A stretch of 64,000 nucleotides of DNA from Hyperoplus lanceolatus (lineage: Eukaryota > Chordata > Actinopteri > Uranoscopiformes > Ammodytidae). The notes beneath the pieces are model-generated. The model saw only the letters and a program-made list of their open reading frames with translations. It was not told the origin of the DNA and ran no database searches. This document shows positions 1-17,225 of this stretch, one piece after another (the stretch's first letter is position 1; the number at the start of each line of letters is the position of its first letter). The translations under genes were made by a program, and so were the position numbers. The DNA lies in assembly GCA_026929865.2 (NCBI GenBank), contig CM049416.1, positions 7,928,501 through 7,992,500 on the forward strand, read 5' to 3'.

Positions 1-1175
1 GGGGTACTAGCTGCCTGAAAGGGTGCCGAAAAGGCGGAGCTACACACTGCCGTCATTTGATTGGTCGAAAGAATCATTTACGCCATGTGTAGTCATCTCG
101 GCAAGAGTGAAGAGAGTCTTGTGTTTTGGCGAAAATGTGAGCGCAACACTGTTTATTGTGTGGTGTTTTTCCTCGTCAATATAAATTAATCAGTTGGTTA
201 CACTGTGTCCCACTGCTACGATGTCACGTAGCTGCCGCAGCACTGTTCCCTCACTGTCTCTATTAGGCCTTTCACACCAAAATGAACAAAGAGTCAGTTC
301 CAGGCTGGTGTTGGGGTCAGTTCAAAACTGGTTACAGCCTTATCCCAGTTATGAACCGGTTGGTTTCACATCGACCGGAGACAGCCATGGAGCCGGCAAG
401 AGAGCAACGTCATGACATCACTGTAAACGTGTGTACGTCGCCCGACGCTGCTGCTCTTGTGGCTAACGCTAAAGCTACCGCTAGCTTTAAGCACAACAAC
501 AGCGGCGAATACGTCTTCTTTTTACACGTGTTAGCTCTCGCTTTGCTTTCTTAACCAAACAGGACCCATACAGCGTATTCTCGCCGGTCAATTTGATCGC
601 TACGTTCGGTAATTATGTTATGTTTACGTCTCGTAGTAGCGGTGTTTTTAAACATGGCGGGCATGAGGTTTTAGTTGGTCTGGTTGGTCAGGATAATCCC
701 TCCCCCGGCCGCTGGCGTAAGCGGTTCACTTCAAACCCTGCTCAATCCTGGGGTATGAGTTGAACCGGTTTTTACGGCCCGGAGCAGGCTTTCTGGCGGT
801 GTGAAACCAAAACACTGGCTCTAACTCCGAACTAGCCCAGAACTAGCACCGACCGATTTTGCGGCGGTGTGAAAGGCCTATATGAGTTGCACCGAGCCGT
901 CTCTGTGTGTTTACGCCATAGATAGTAGTAAATACACGCTCACAACAACACGGGGGAAATAAATAAAGAAGCGGCTGGTTTGACCAAGCAAAAACGAGAG
1001 ACCGCTGGCTTGACCACAGTTGTTCCACAGCCCGATAGTTTGATCCACATTCTGGCGGCGGCTATCGCAGTCCAGCCTAAACCCCGCCCCACCAGTAAGG
1101 GTAGGGTCGGCGGTGGAAACACCACCGAGATTCTTAAAAGTGATTGACCCGCTCTACTCGGTGGAAACGAGGCAT
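1..1175. repeat. Degenerate interspersed repeat, cut by the window edge
   Basis: Pieces of this stretch recur at 50985-51210. Both hold a near-identical 'cactg(t/c)gtcccactgc' block (about 205-220 here), then an 'agtccagcctaaaccc' block and a 'gtggaaacac' block further along. The copy here is split by the separate inverted-repeat element at 264-880 and may continue left of the window. It has no convincing open frame. The family was not identified; similar fish repeats are usually non-autonomous DNA transposons. The right end near 1175 is a guess. Confidence 0.4.
264..880. mobile_element. Non-autonomous DNA transposon with 15-bp perfect TIRs
   Basis: The left end reads TAGGCCTTTCACACC and the right end is its exact reverse complement, 617 bp apart. 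The trinucleotide TAT flanks both sides and may be a short target duplication, or TA may be the target with the element starting at GGCC. Inside there is only GC-richer filler and no transposase motif. It interrupts the repeat at 1-1175 and is therefore younger. The superfamily is unresolved (PIF/Harbinger-like or other). Confidence 0.65.
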
Positions 1176-1278
1176 TTGTGTCTTTGGGTGAATGGAGAAG
1201 GCCGCTTTTAATTTCATATAACACGATTGGAGTTCAACATTGTGACCCTTACAGCTGCTACAACTGCTCCCTCTCCCA

Positions 1279-1279
1279 C

Positions 1280-1350
<71 letters not shown>
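1279..1350. repeat. (CA)n microsatellite
   Basis: Uninterrupted CA dinucleotides for about 70 bp. The Thr-His and Cys-Val open frames across it are repeat translations, not genes. Confidence 0.97.
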
Positions 1351-3894
<2,544 letters not shown>

Positions 3895-4770
3895 TAGGGC
3901 TGGCCCGAATGCCATTTTTCAGGCTTTGAGTATTCGTTGGTTTTACCGAGCGAATATTCGGATATTTGTTCCAGAAAAACACACCATCAAACCAACATTA
4001 ATAATGCTAATGTACTCACTGAAACCGAGTGTGTGAGCCGAGACAGCAAGCTGCGTAGTTTGTTGATGCATTAATAACTTTCGAACGGTATTAAAGTTGT
4101 AGTTCCTTACTTTTTCCCCGTGGAGGCAACAGCTGTTTTTCGTTCCAAATCAGCTGTCCTCTGCGCCATCGTAACCCATACAGGAGCTTATCAATTCATC
4201 CTGGAATGTGCATCTTTTCGGCTATTTATAAATCCATACAAAGATCCAATATTGATAGTCTTTTTTGTCCATATTATATCCATTATTGACCGCCTATTCC
4301 CATGATGCAAGCAAGTCACGGTTGATGATGGCTGAGCTAAACTAAAGTTAGCATTACGCCAAGCATAAGCATTACATTTCCTTCCGAAATCGCGCTAATG
4401 TTGTGGTAGCCTATAGAGTTATTAGGAACACAATCTATTCTTCCTCCATCTCTCTCTCCCTCCTGCGCTTGGTGCTGCTTTTAGTTTGCCTCACTCTTGT
4501 AACATCACGTAGCCTACTAGGTCAAAGTTCAAATAATTCGATAATATATTTTAAATTAACGTCTAATTTGTATTTTACAATTGTTTTATAACTTGTATAT
4601 CCAAATATTGTTTGCTGACAAAATATACTGCAGTTTGAGCTACCTTTGCAAAAAAATTTTAAAAAAAAAGTTAAAAAAAAAAAAAAAAATGTACCGAATA
4701 CTGAATTGAGCTCCGAAAACTAATTTAACAAACGAATACTCGGATATTCGAATAATTCGGGCCAGCCCTA
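3895..4770. mobile_element. Non-autonomous hAT transposon with perfect 8-bp TSD
   Basis: The ends are TAGGGCTGGCCCGAAT and its exact reverse complement (16 bp). The 8-bp sequence TACTCAAG lies directly outside both ends (3887-3894 and 4771-4778), the target duplication length of the hAT superfamily. Subterminal GAATATTCGGATAT-like repeats occur near both ends, as expected for transposase binding sites. The 876-bp interior encodes no transposase, so it would have moved with enzyme supplied by another copy. Confidence 0.9.
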
Positions 4771-5639
4771 TACTCAAGGTCACATGGCACATGAATGTTC
4801 ACACATGTATCATAAAGACGGTACAGTAGAACATAGGTCCCCACTCCCCAGACATTATTGAAGCACTCTCATACTGCATTGCAAAAGTGAAACAGTTTCC
4901 TTCCCTTAAGGTACGAAATAGGTTGCAGTGTTTCCCGCAGGATTTTTTTCAGCAGCGGTGCTGTGGTCCCCGAACCCTCTAGGGGGGTCCGAGGGCATGC
5001 CCCCCCCCCCCCCCGGACGATTCTTTTTTGCACATTGGAATCCATGAATCTGGTGCACTTTGAGAGGAGAATATGCACTTAAATCCTATTCACACAGTCC
5101 TGTGTATTACTCTAGATAGGATTATTGGTGTTGTGAGACCTTTTGTGTCTTCATTTACAGATTTTGACATTTTTGTATAGAAATTAATATTTAAACAAAA
5201 AATGCCACAACGCAAAAATAATTTGCACAATTTATTTACAGATTTTTGCCTAATGCTTAAACACTAAAAGTGTTTGCTATGCCCAAAGCATCACAACCTC
5301 TGAGTTTTGTAACCATGCCCTAAACAACAGCACCAACCCTACAAACACAATAAGTGCTTTGCACTGTGTTTGAAATTATCCAACACACTTCTTTCAAAAC
5401 ACTACACACTGTTTTTTACATAAGACACATTGTTCAAAAATGAAATCTCATGCAATCATTGGGAAAACACATCTATTTAAAATACAAAACACAACTAAAA
5501 TTAGAAAAGCACACAGACTTACACACATGAAAAATAAAAAAAATAAAGCTAATTGAATACCAATCAGTGAGAGCCTTAGCATTACAAATATACCTCAGGT
5601 GAGCTCCGCTGCTTTGTGAGACAGTACAAGAGTCAGGGG

Positions 5640-5968
5640 AAGAGGACAAGAGAGAGAGGCAGGAGGACGAGGACAAAGAAGGCAACAGACAGAGACAGGG
5701 TCACTATGGTGGACCATGTTATAGATCATGGCCTAACAATATAGGAGCCTGGGCAGAGAGTTCAGCTCAAAACTTTTTTCAGAAGCTTTTCTATATTTTT
5801 CATGTGTCTAAATGAAAATATAGTGGATCAATCTTTCCAAAAAATTCTTCAAGAGGTTGGATACGGCATGCAAGGCGATATTTCCCCCGTTGCTTGGCAA
5901 GGGAGGACATTGCCTGTGACGTGGATGAGGTGATGTGGCCAGATGCCAACAGGCGACAGGATCCATAG
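5640..5968 (+). pseudogene. Tc1/mariner-like transposase remnant
   Basis: The last 37 codons (5855-5968) read in frame as GWIRHARRYFPRCLARE followed by a D-rich tail with DVDEVMWPD and a TAG stop. This looks like the C-terminus of a fish DDE (IS630/Tc1-mariner-type) transposase. About 150 bp upstream another frame reads MVDHVIDHGLTI, then a stop, then EPGQRVQ, resembling the N-terminal helix-turn-helix region of the same kind of protein. The catalytic core between them is deleted, so no activity is possible. The family is assigned from remembered motif style rather than a search, hence the modest confidence. Confidence 0.45.
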
Positions 5969-6530
5969 CCGAAATGTCTTTCAATCATTCCCCTACACCA
6001 CTATGTTTTGTAGTTCTAGTGGTACCATTTCTTGTGTTTCTTTGCGTTTGTTTGTTTTTTTTTACTTTTGCAAAAACCTGAAATGGCAAAATAAAATAAA
6101 AGATCTGAAGCATTTACATTTTGTTTTCATGTGTCTAGATCAACTGTAGTATATCAATCTTTCACAAAAAAAATCTGTATGAGACTCAAAAACCATCCAA
6201 AGTACTGAATACAGATGTGTTTTGCATAAAGCCCATCTGTGTGTTGTTGCTGCTAGGAAAGAGTAATTCAAATGTGCATGTGTGTATTGTTTTGATGCTA
6301 AAAACAGTTTTGAGATGGGATTGTTAGGTTTTGTTTCAAGAGTTTCATTTTGCCTTATAAGTTAGAAGTTTATCTCCATGTGCTATGTCCTATTCGACCT
6401 GTGTGTTAAGTTTTGACACAGTGGGCCAAAGTCTGCAACATGTGTGTAAGCAATCGGCAAAAACTGTAACCTCTGAGCCCTAAGCCATTTTTGAGATGTT
6501 TTGGTTGGCCTGGATTTATTCTCTTGTTAA

Positions 6531-7041
6531 AGGTCACATATTATGCTAAATGCACTTTTTAAATGTGTTCTAACATATCCATGGGTCCACGGTGTGCCTA
6601 GACTGCCAAAATATTAAAAAAATAACAATCTCTCCTTTTCTCACTCTCCCCCTTTCTGAAACCCGCACCCCTCCCCCCAATATACTCCGGTCAGAATTCT
6701 CCTCGTTTCTGACCTCAAAAACTGGAAAGCCAGAAGCTTCCACTGTGCAACCCACACCCCTATTTCTTATTGGTCCACGGCCCTGACAGACAGAGGTCGA
6801 GGCGTATCTGGCTTCGCTTCTGGACAGGGGGCGGGGGGAGCTCAAAGATTGTATATTTATGAGGGGAGCTGCAGCTCTTTTTAAAAAATAGGCCATTGTG
6901 AGATTAGCTGAACATCAGTATAGTACAATAAATTATCTGAAAGTTTTTTTCAGCAAACAATTAAAGAAAAACGTATTAGGGACCACTAAGACCATATAAT
7001 ATGGTGTATAATAGAACCGAAAAGTGTATAATATGGGAGCT
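6531..7041. mobile_element. TTAA-target MITE
   Basis: Flanked by TTAA at 6527-6530 and 7042-7045. The ends AGGTCACATATTAT and AGCTCCCATATTAT (inverted) match at 12 of 14 positions. At 511 bp with no coding capacity it is a non-autonomous element of a TTAA-target superfamily (piggyBac or Kolobok). It sits inside the CAGTGTTTCCC element and so is younger. Confidence 0.75.
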
Positions 7042-8016
7042 TTAAGATTGCATTCATCACCCCTATAATGCATAGCTATCAAGCTATCATTTATTTGGGC
7101 CACAACCTGGACTATCAGAATATGTGTGCTGCAGTGATGTCGTTTGAATGTAGGAAACTATCAATTAGACATTGAAAAAAGCAAAAAAATATCTCACAAT
7201 TATTTATTGATATGACACAAAAAGGCACATTGATTAAGCTTGATATTGCTTAAAACACTTCTTCTTAGTCTTGGGAGTCAAAAAGTGATGAGAAAATTCT
7301 AAAATAAATATAAGTTATACATAATAGAAACTATTCATGCTCTTTTAAAAGTCCATAGGCTTTTTCCCTGCATTTATGCTAATGACCACATGTTTACAGG
7401 CGATTAGCATAAATCCCTAACTAAAATATGCGATGAAAACGGATTTTATATGGCATTAAAGAACAACATCGGATCTAACAGTATGGATTCATTTTTCAAA
7501 GTTCCCGAAAATACCTAGGCTACAAGCTCCTGACTGGATAAGCTCCTGTAAAGGCTATGAGTGATCCAAAAAGAGCGACAACACACAGTCTACTAAAAAC
7601 GGAACAGAGGTTGCGGTTTATAGATAAAATAAAATAAAATGACGATTGGGCTCAGAGGGTTTTTAACACTGGTGGTCATGTAGCAACACATTTTAGCAAC
7701 TTACTCTCTCTCTCTCTCTTTCCTTCTTTCTTCGCTCTTCCGTTTCACTCGCTGCTAGAATCAATGTAACTTTACAACCGTGTTGGCCTACTACTGCCAA
7801 CAACTGCTACACTCGCTGTTAGGTTATTTTTCTTCTTTGATGTTGGCTACGTGATGATGTGCTGCGCAATTTATGTTACGCGCTGCCCATTTTCTAAAAG
7901 GAGCTACTTACCAAAAAAAAGAAAAGAAAATGAGGAGCAGAAGGATTTTTATAGCAGCGGCGGAGAATATACAGCAGCGGCGGTGCACCACTGCTGTGAG
8001 CGTGTGGGAAACACTG

Positions 8017-9709
<1,693 letters not shown>

Positions 9710-11393
9710 GTCCCAAGGTTTTCCAAACTAAGTGTTTACCAGCGGCAGTGTAGCGTTGTGCCCAAATCTCATCGCTCAATATTCCCCCGGAAACGACTAC
9801 ACAACGGCTGCTCCCAAATCTGATTGGTGTTATTTGTAAGTCAGCCTAAATCTCAGAGAAGCTTCACACACAAATGGAACAGGGCTTACTAATCCATTTG
9901 TAAGGCAATAGGCAGGCAAACAGGCAGGGGAGAGCTTGCCAAGTGTTGTAATCACAACTAAAGATGATGAGCCCCACTCCCTTTCCTCTACACTCTACAG
10001 TAGTGTGTGTCTGTGTGTGTGTTTTTGTGTTCATTTGCATGTTTGTCCTACATCGCCTCCTTTTACTGAACTGTGACAAGTGAGCGAGAAAATGAATCGG
10101 TATCAAGTGGATAATCTACAAAAGTACACTAGGAGCTTTTCCACCTTATGCAAGTCCCCCGCTCATTCATTTGCCGATACCACGCAATCTCTCTGAGAAC
10201 AACAACAAGCCGGCGATATGAGTTTTGAAAAGGCAGTAATTGTAAGCAGGTTGGGGAATAAATTAGAATGATGACAAAATACAGAGATAAATCCAGCTTA
10301 AGAGAGATGTACGCCACTGTTTATTTGATTTCAGCTTTTCTCTCTATCCAGCACTGTCTCCCTCCCTCATTCCTGATCTTTTTTAGTGGGGTGGAAAAAT
10401 GGATTTTTGTCAGCGATTTGGCCCTGAAATAGCTTATTGTCTAAGGCAACCGCTGTGCGGGTGCAACGTCAACATCACATGTATGTGCGAACACTCGCCT
10501 GTTTCCATGGGGAGTAATGGCCGTGGAAGTGTGTATTGGCTCTGCTGGCACAATACGCCACTGTGCTCATTGGTTTAGACTGGTTGTGTGTGTGTGTGTG
10601 TTTCTGTTTGCCGTGTGTGTGTGTTTATGTACTTCTATAGTCTCTCTTGTTGATATTTATAGCTGAAAGAATTCTAGTATGAAGGGGGCGGGGGAAGGAG
10701 GAACGTAGGGAGCAAGAGGGGGTGGGTGACAGAGGGAAGTAAGGAATAAAGGAATGAAGAACAGAAAGGACGAGAGGATCTGCAAACTAGAATAAGTGAA
10801 TCGGCCGTCAGCTTTTTCATTCTTTCATTCCGTCTCACTTTTTATGTCTTTATTTCCCCAATTTAGTACTTTAACTCTCCTCTTGTGCTCTTACATCACA
10901 ATGTCAGACACAGAAGGATTTGAACTCTCTTGGCAATTTGAGGGCAACTTTTAAGACTAACACTTTGTGTCATGTAGATTTGTAAAATGGAAACCCATTA
11001 ACCTACATTAAAGTTTGATGACCCACAGCAGTCAGTGTGGCTATATGTACTTGACCAAGACAGTGATCTTCTACCTGTCCAATACAAGTTATCACGGAAT
11101 GCTTTAAAGACTGTGACTCAATGATAAAGTGTCTACCCAAATGTGAAACACAGTATATAGAAACATGTACAGTTAAAAAAAACTTGATAAGTCCAAGAGG
11201 TACATTTGAGGGTCAAAAGTTCAAGATAAAAGTTGAAGAAAAAAAGCAAAGAAATTGTTTAGAGCTTGCTTATAATCTTGTATTTTTCTCTCTCTATTTC
11301 TCTCCGTTACTTATTCTATACTTATTTAATACAAATGGATTGGAACACAAAATGGATGCACTTGGTTATCCACATTAAGATGTCATATATGGG
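9710..11393. other. Gene-free stretch with a possible conserved non-coding block
   Basis: No coding feature. The part at about 10330-10570 has balanced composition and few simple repeats. It includes blocks such as 'ctgaaatagcttattgtct' and 'caaccgctgtgcgggtgc', and resembles vertebrate conserved non-coding elements in texture. Short TG runs follow at 10584-10625, and a purine-rich G/A block lies at 10680-10790. Confidence 0.3.
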
Positions 11394-11635
11394 GTGGCAG
11401 TGGCGAAGTGGGCAGGGAGGTCGCCTCTGAAATGTAGGGTCAGAGGTTCGATCCCCCGTCTACCCGCCACATGTCGAAGTGTCCTTGGGCAAGACATTGA
11501 ACCCCCGAATTGCTCCCGATAGTTAGCTTGCACCCTACGTGGTAGTTGCTTCTATCGGTGTATGAATGTGAGTGTTATTGGGTGAATGTGTACAAAACAA
11601 TGAAAAGTGCTATATAAGTGGAGTCTATTTATATT
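11394..11635 (+). mobile_element. tRNA-derived SINE
   Basis: A pol III promoter is visible: box A TGGCGAAGTGG at 11401-11411 and box B GGTTCGATCCC at 11445-11455, 33 bp apart as in tRNAs. The tRNA-unrelated body follows, with the blocks 'tgtccttgggcaagacattg' and 'gaaaagtgctatataagtgg' that are widespread in fish SINEs. There is no functional tRNA fold. A fragment sharing the 'tgtccttg(g/a)gcaag' block lies at 60559. Confidence 0.8.
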
Positions 11636-12970
<1,335 letters not shown>

Positions 12971-13789
12971 TTCTATGTGTGAAGAAGTCCAGACAGCGTG
13001 TGTCAAGGCAGTGTCATGATCACAGATTGCGGCCTCATCACTGCTCTGCTGGGGAGATTTAGCTGGCACTGTTTACACTGACCGTGGCCCGTATGTGTAT
13101 AGATGTAGTGTTTGTCGCAGTCGTGTCAGATCCGTCATGAGTCTGCCCAATGCGTGCGTGGCGACCTGGGGTGACCTTTTTCTGCATGTTTCCCTGTTCC
13201 CACGTTTGTGTGTGTGTGTGTCCTGGGCTGCAGGCAGGGAAAGTCCCTGTCTCCGCTGTGCCAAAGAGTTGGAGGGGACACCCCGTTCATCTGTGTTTGG
13301 GTGAGATGGTTTGGTTGTGGGAGTTCCCCGTCACTTAGAGAGAAGGGCTGGTCTTCTGCTTTGGTTTCATCAGAGTTTTGTAGCGTCTGTGAATTCATTC
13401 TTTGAGTATTCCGCTTCTGTATTTGCTAAGCACCAAATGATGTCATCAGTGTGTCACACACCCTTTACATTTTCTTAAACTTTGTCCCTATTGGCCCATC
13501 ATACACTCTCTGACACTTCATTCTAGATTACAAATTATCACATTGTATTCGTGGATGAGAACACAAATAGGAACTTTTCCAGTTCTTGTATTCTGTCAAA
13601 TCAATTTTTGTCACATAGTCGTTAGAAAATAATTTGTCATGATGGAATGCAGAAGGATGCAGAAGTTTTGTTTTTGACATGCACCACTGAACCAAAAGAC
13701 TGGCTCTACTTTAAGATATATAAACCCTGTCCTAATAGTAACAGTCAGTGAAAAGGCCCCGCATCCCATGGAGCATCTCCCTGCAGGAA
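12971..13789. other. Gene-free stretch
   Basis: Several overlapping short open frames occur on both strands, none with a recognisable domain. Composition is mixed, with short TG runs at 13205-13220. Confidence 0.4.
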
Positions 13790-14330
13790 ATATGCTATTC
13801 TCCATATGATGCTGTTAATTAGCTCAGTTCCATATCGTGCTGTGTATGTCTTATGCCCAACAGATCCCCCTGTCCTCACTCTCTCCCAGCACTGTCCAGA
13901 GCTGTAAGAGAGCTAATTGGCAGCTCGCTTGCCTGCCGCGACGGCGATAATGCAAATGTATCGGTGCTTACCAGTAGCCGGGCCAATCAAAACATTACGA
14001 CGGCCATTACCCAGAGCTGGGGCCGGCCTAACGAACATATGCTACCCCCCTCTCCCCCCCGACAATCCCCCCTGCCCAATTCCTAAACTCTTATTTATGT
14101 GTTTAATTTAATGTGCGAGAGAAGAATTTCCGAAATTAAATTTGGTTTTTCGTCGGTGCCTCCAGAGAGTGGCGGCGTTATAATAACATGGTAATTTTTT
14201 ACACGTCTTTATGAGAAATGAGAAAATTAATTCTTTCTGACAAGCTGTAATTATTGGGCTTGGAACAGTTGCAGCTGAACAGTTTGGGCTGTGGTAGCCT
14301 GGCAGTGAGCTGAAAGAGGGAGAGAGAGAG
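13790..14330. promoter_or_regulatory. Candidate conserved non-coding element (enhancer-like)
   Basis: This 540-bp block has no open frame worth calling but is dense in homeodomain-type cores (TTAATTAG, GCTAATTGG, AATTAATT, GTAATTATT). It also has an octamer-like ATGCAAAT at 13951-13958 and CCAATCA at 13983-13989. It lacks simple repeats and element ends, unlike its surroundings. This texture is typical of deeply conserved developmental enhancers in vertebrates. Conservation itself cannot be seen from one sequence, so the call is an inference. Confidence 0.4.
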
Positions 14331-14336
14331 GGGTTG

Positions 14337-14894
<558 letters not shown>

Positions 14895-14938
<44 letters not shown>
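14895..14938. repeat. (CA)n microsatellite
   Basis: 44 bp of CA after a short imperfect lead-in. Confidence 0.95.
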
Positions 14939-15020
14939 CTCGATGCACACTCAACGTGCCAGCATCTGCTCACACTTACAGAGCTTCTTCTTACTTTTTG
15001 CTCCATCAAGCACATGCATG

Positions 15021-15021
<1 letters not shown>

Positions 15022-15052
<31 letters not shown>

Positions 15053-15054
15053 AC
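15022..15054. repeat. C17 homopolymer followed by (AC)n
   Basis: Seventeen consecutive C (15022-15038) and then eight AC units. The region is prone to slippage and assembly error. Confidence 0.95.
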
Positions 15055-15546
15055 GCACAATCAATTGCTGAATTTATGGAACATGATATTGATATTATTC
15101 TGCCATATTGTCGTTTTTTTTCTACAGTCATTCACTTAGGCTGCTTTAAAAGCACTGCAGTTTGTAGGTGACTCATTTGAAGACTCCCCTGTACAGTAGT
15201 GTGTGTATATGTGTGTTCCGCCAAGTGGTCATTTATTTTCACAGCCCTAAAAGGAGAACAAGTGTTTTGTCTTTGCCCTTCTTTGCACGTGAGTTTGTGT
15301 GGATTGGGGCTTGGATGCCATGTTGATAAAAGAGGGTTTTGTACAAAACATAGGGTGAAACGTATGAATGTCATGCTGTGTGTTGCGGATATAAGTTTTA
15401 AAAAAAACTTTGCACAATAGCATCTCTTCGAGATCTTGAGAAAGTTCAATTTGGCTATGCATGTGTGGACATATCGGAAAGGTTATGTCTGTTTTAATGT
15501 GAATCTTACATGTGATAGGATGACTGTGAATTGTGAGTGTGTAGGC

Positions 15547-15579
<33 letters not shown>

Positions 15580-16249
15580 TCTTCCAGAAATCCCTTCCTG
15601 TTTATTCATTGAGTGTGTTCCATTTTGTCCTGTGCTGTTAAATGTTTCATCCTAGCAAAGTCATGATGGGACCCCCTGGGGATGAGGCATCTGCCCACCC
15701 GGCCACATGCTGAATTATACATGACAGCACAGGACAGTGTATGCCACTATGTGTGTGTTTGGGTGTGTGCGTGAGAGAGAGAGAGCATTTCTAGGTGTCA
15801 CTGAGGGAAGTGTCCACTTTATTGCGTGACTCTGTTTCAGATATGCACTGAGCTGTCTTCATTTGTATTTTGTCTGGCATGGCATGCCCTCTCTCTGTGT
15901 GTGCTAGGGGTTGTATTGTGTAGTATTGTAGAGAATCCTTTTTCAAAAATGCGAAATCAAACAGTTGACCAAGGGGCTGATTTGTGTTGCCAGACCTACT
16001 TTATTTATCAGCACTATTTTGTTCTAGAGTGCTGTGCTAGAGGACTTTTCACAAAAAATTACTTTTTCATTTCAACTACAGTAGTACTTTAGCTGAGTCG
16101 TATAGTATGACAATAATTCACAGGTAAGGGGCTCAGTGTCTTGTTAGACACATTTTTGTCCCCTTGCTTTTGAGGTATAGTTTATAAGTGACACTTTTTG
16201 CTATAAAAATGGCTCAAGTGTAGTAATTTATTCTTGTGCCCTCAATCAC
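15055..16249. other. Gene-free stretch
   Basis: Contains a (TG)n tract at 15551-15579 and no recognisable gene. The segment 15640-15735 is balanced in composition and could be regulatory. The right edge meets the TTAA of the large nested element. Confidence 0.45.
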
Positions 16250-17130
16250 TTAAAGGATTACTTGACCGATACGGAATCGGCGTTCCATCATTATAAAATG
16301 GCTATTATAATATAAGGAAAGAGGTTTGTCTTGACTCAGTCTTCCCTTGGTCCAGCTATCCTGATAATCCACACCCCACATCCTACATATTTTGGGATGG
16401 ATGACGCGAAACGCCGAGGACAACAGACCACTAGTTCTGCACATTTTTATGCCCACCAATAAGGAAGGGACGGGACCTCCCTTACGAGATGTAAACAGAA
16501 TGTCCGCCATGTTTCTTCCCCACGAAGCGAGAAGCCAAGTCTTGAAAAACTCCGACCAAGGACATTTTCCGTTTGAAATTTGAGGAGGAAGAGTAAAAGC
16601 TAGCTGCACCAGCTTTTTCTTTATATGTCCATGGTGAGGACGAGGGGCCCGAGCCAGTGTGAACTGGTGGATTTGCGGCGTTCACTGTTAGAAATGTCAC
16701 CGTAGCTTTGCACCACATGGACAGAGGGACCCTGGAGATATATTCCAGTATTGAGAAGTTGAACTGGAGGCGTCAGCCACAGCCCGCAGGGAGAGACGGA
16801 CGTTGACCACAACACAGTAAGTTTTTATTTTTACTCATTCACCTCCACACATCTTGCGTTTGCGTCTGCCTTTCTCCCCCCCTGGCACTTGTGTTATCAG
16901 AGCTGCCACACAGCGCTTTATTAATGGGAATTATCAAAGATAAACTCTATGTAGCAACAGGCTGGTAAAAGCAGCGCTGCAGCAGTGATACACTGACTAT
17001 GTGAGCAGGGGCGCCGACAGAGATTTTGGGCCACATGAAAAGATATCACTCTGGGCCCCCAACCAGGCCACGCCAAACAAATGCAATGTTCTGTAACGGA
17101 ATGTCCAGAACAGACCCATTGAAGCTTAAA

Positions 17131-17206
17131 ATACCTAAACTACCTATAACTCTATTCATACAGGCGAGATACCTAAACTACCTATAACTCTATTCATACA
17201 GGCGTG
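17131..17206. repeat. Tandem duplication, 38-bp unit
   Basis: Two almost identical 38-bp units starting ATACCTAAACTACCTATAAC lie head to tail inside hAT element A. Confidence 0.9.
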
Positions 17207-17225
17207 CACCTATGTTGAAGTCCAA

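Larger units (their letters stand above)
4926..8016. mobile_element. DNA transposon with CAGTGTTTCCC termini, containing other insertions
   Basis: The left end CAGTGTTTCCCGC is matched by an inverted copy ending at 8016 (11 bp perfect). GGTTG occurs directly outside both ends (4921-4925 and 8017-8021), which would be a 5-bp target duplication. The termini resemble fish hAT elements, which normally duplicate 8 bp, so the class is tentative. A G/C-rich hairpin-like block at 4970-5025 resembles one in the hAT at 20289. Nested inside are a decayed transposase (5640-5968) and a TTAA MITE (6531-7041). Poly-C at 5001-5015 and (CT)n at 7700-7720 are simple repeats. Confidence 0.6.

Noticed and set aside
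11394..11470. A tRNA gene on the plus strand
   Set aside because: Same reason: pol III boxes of a SINE head, followed by SINE body rather than a tRNA 3' arm or terminator.
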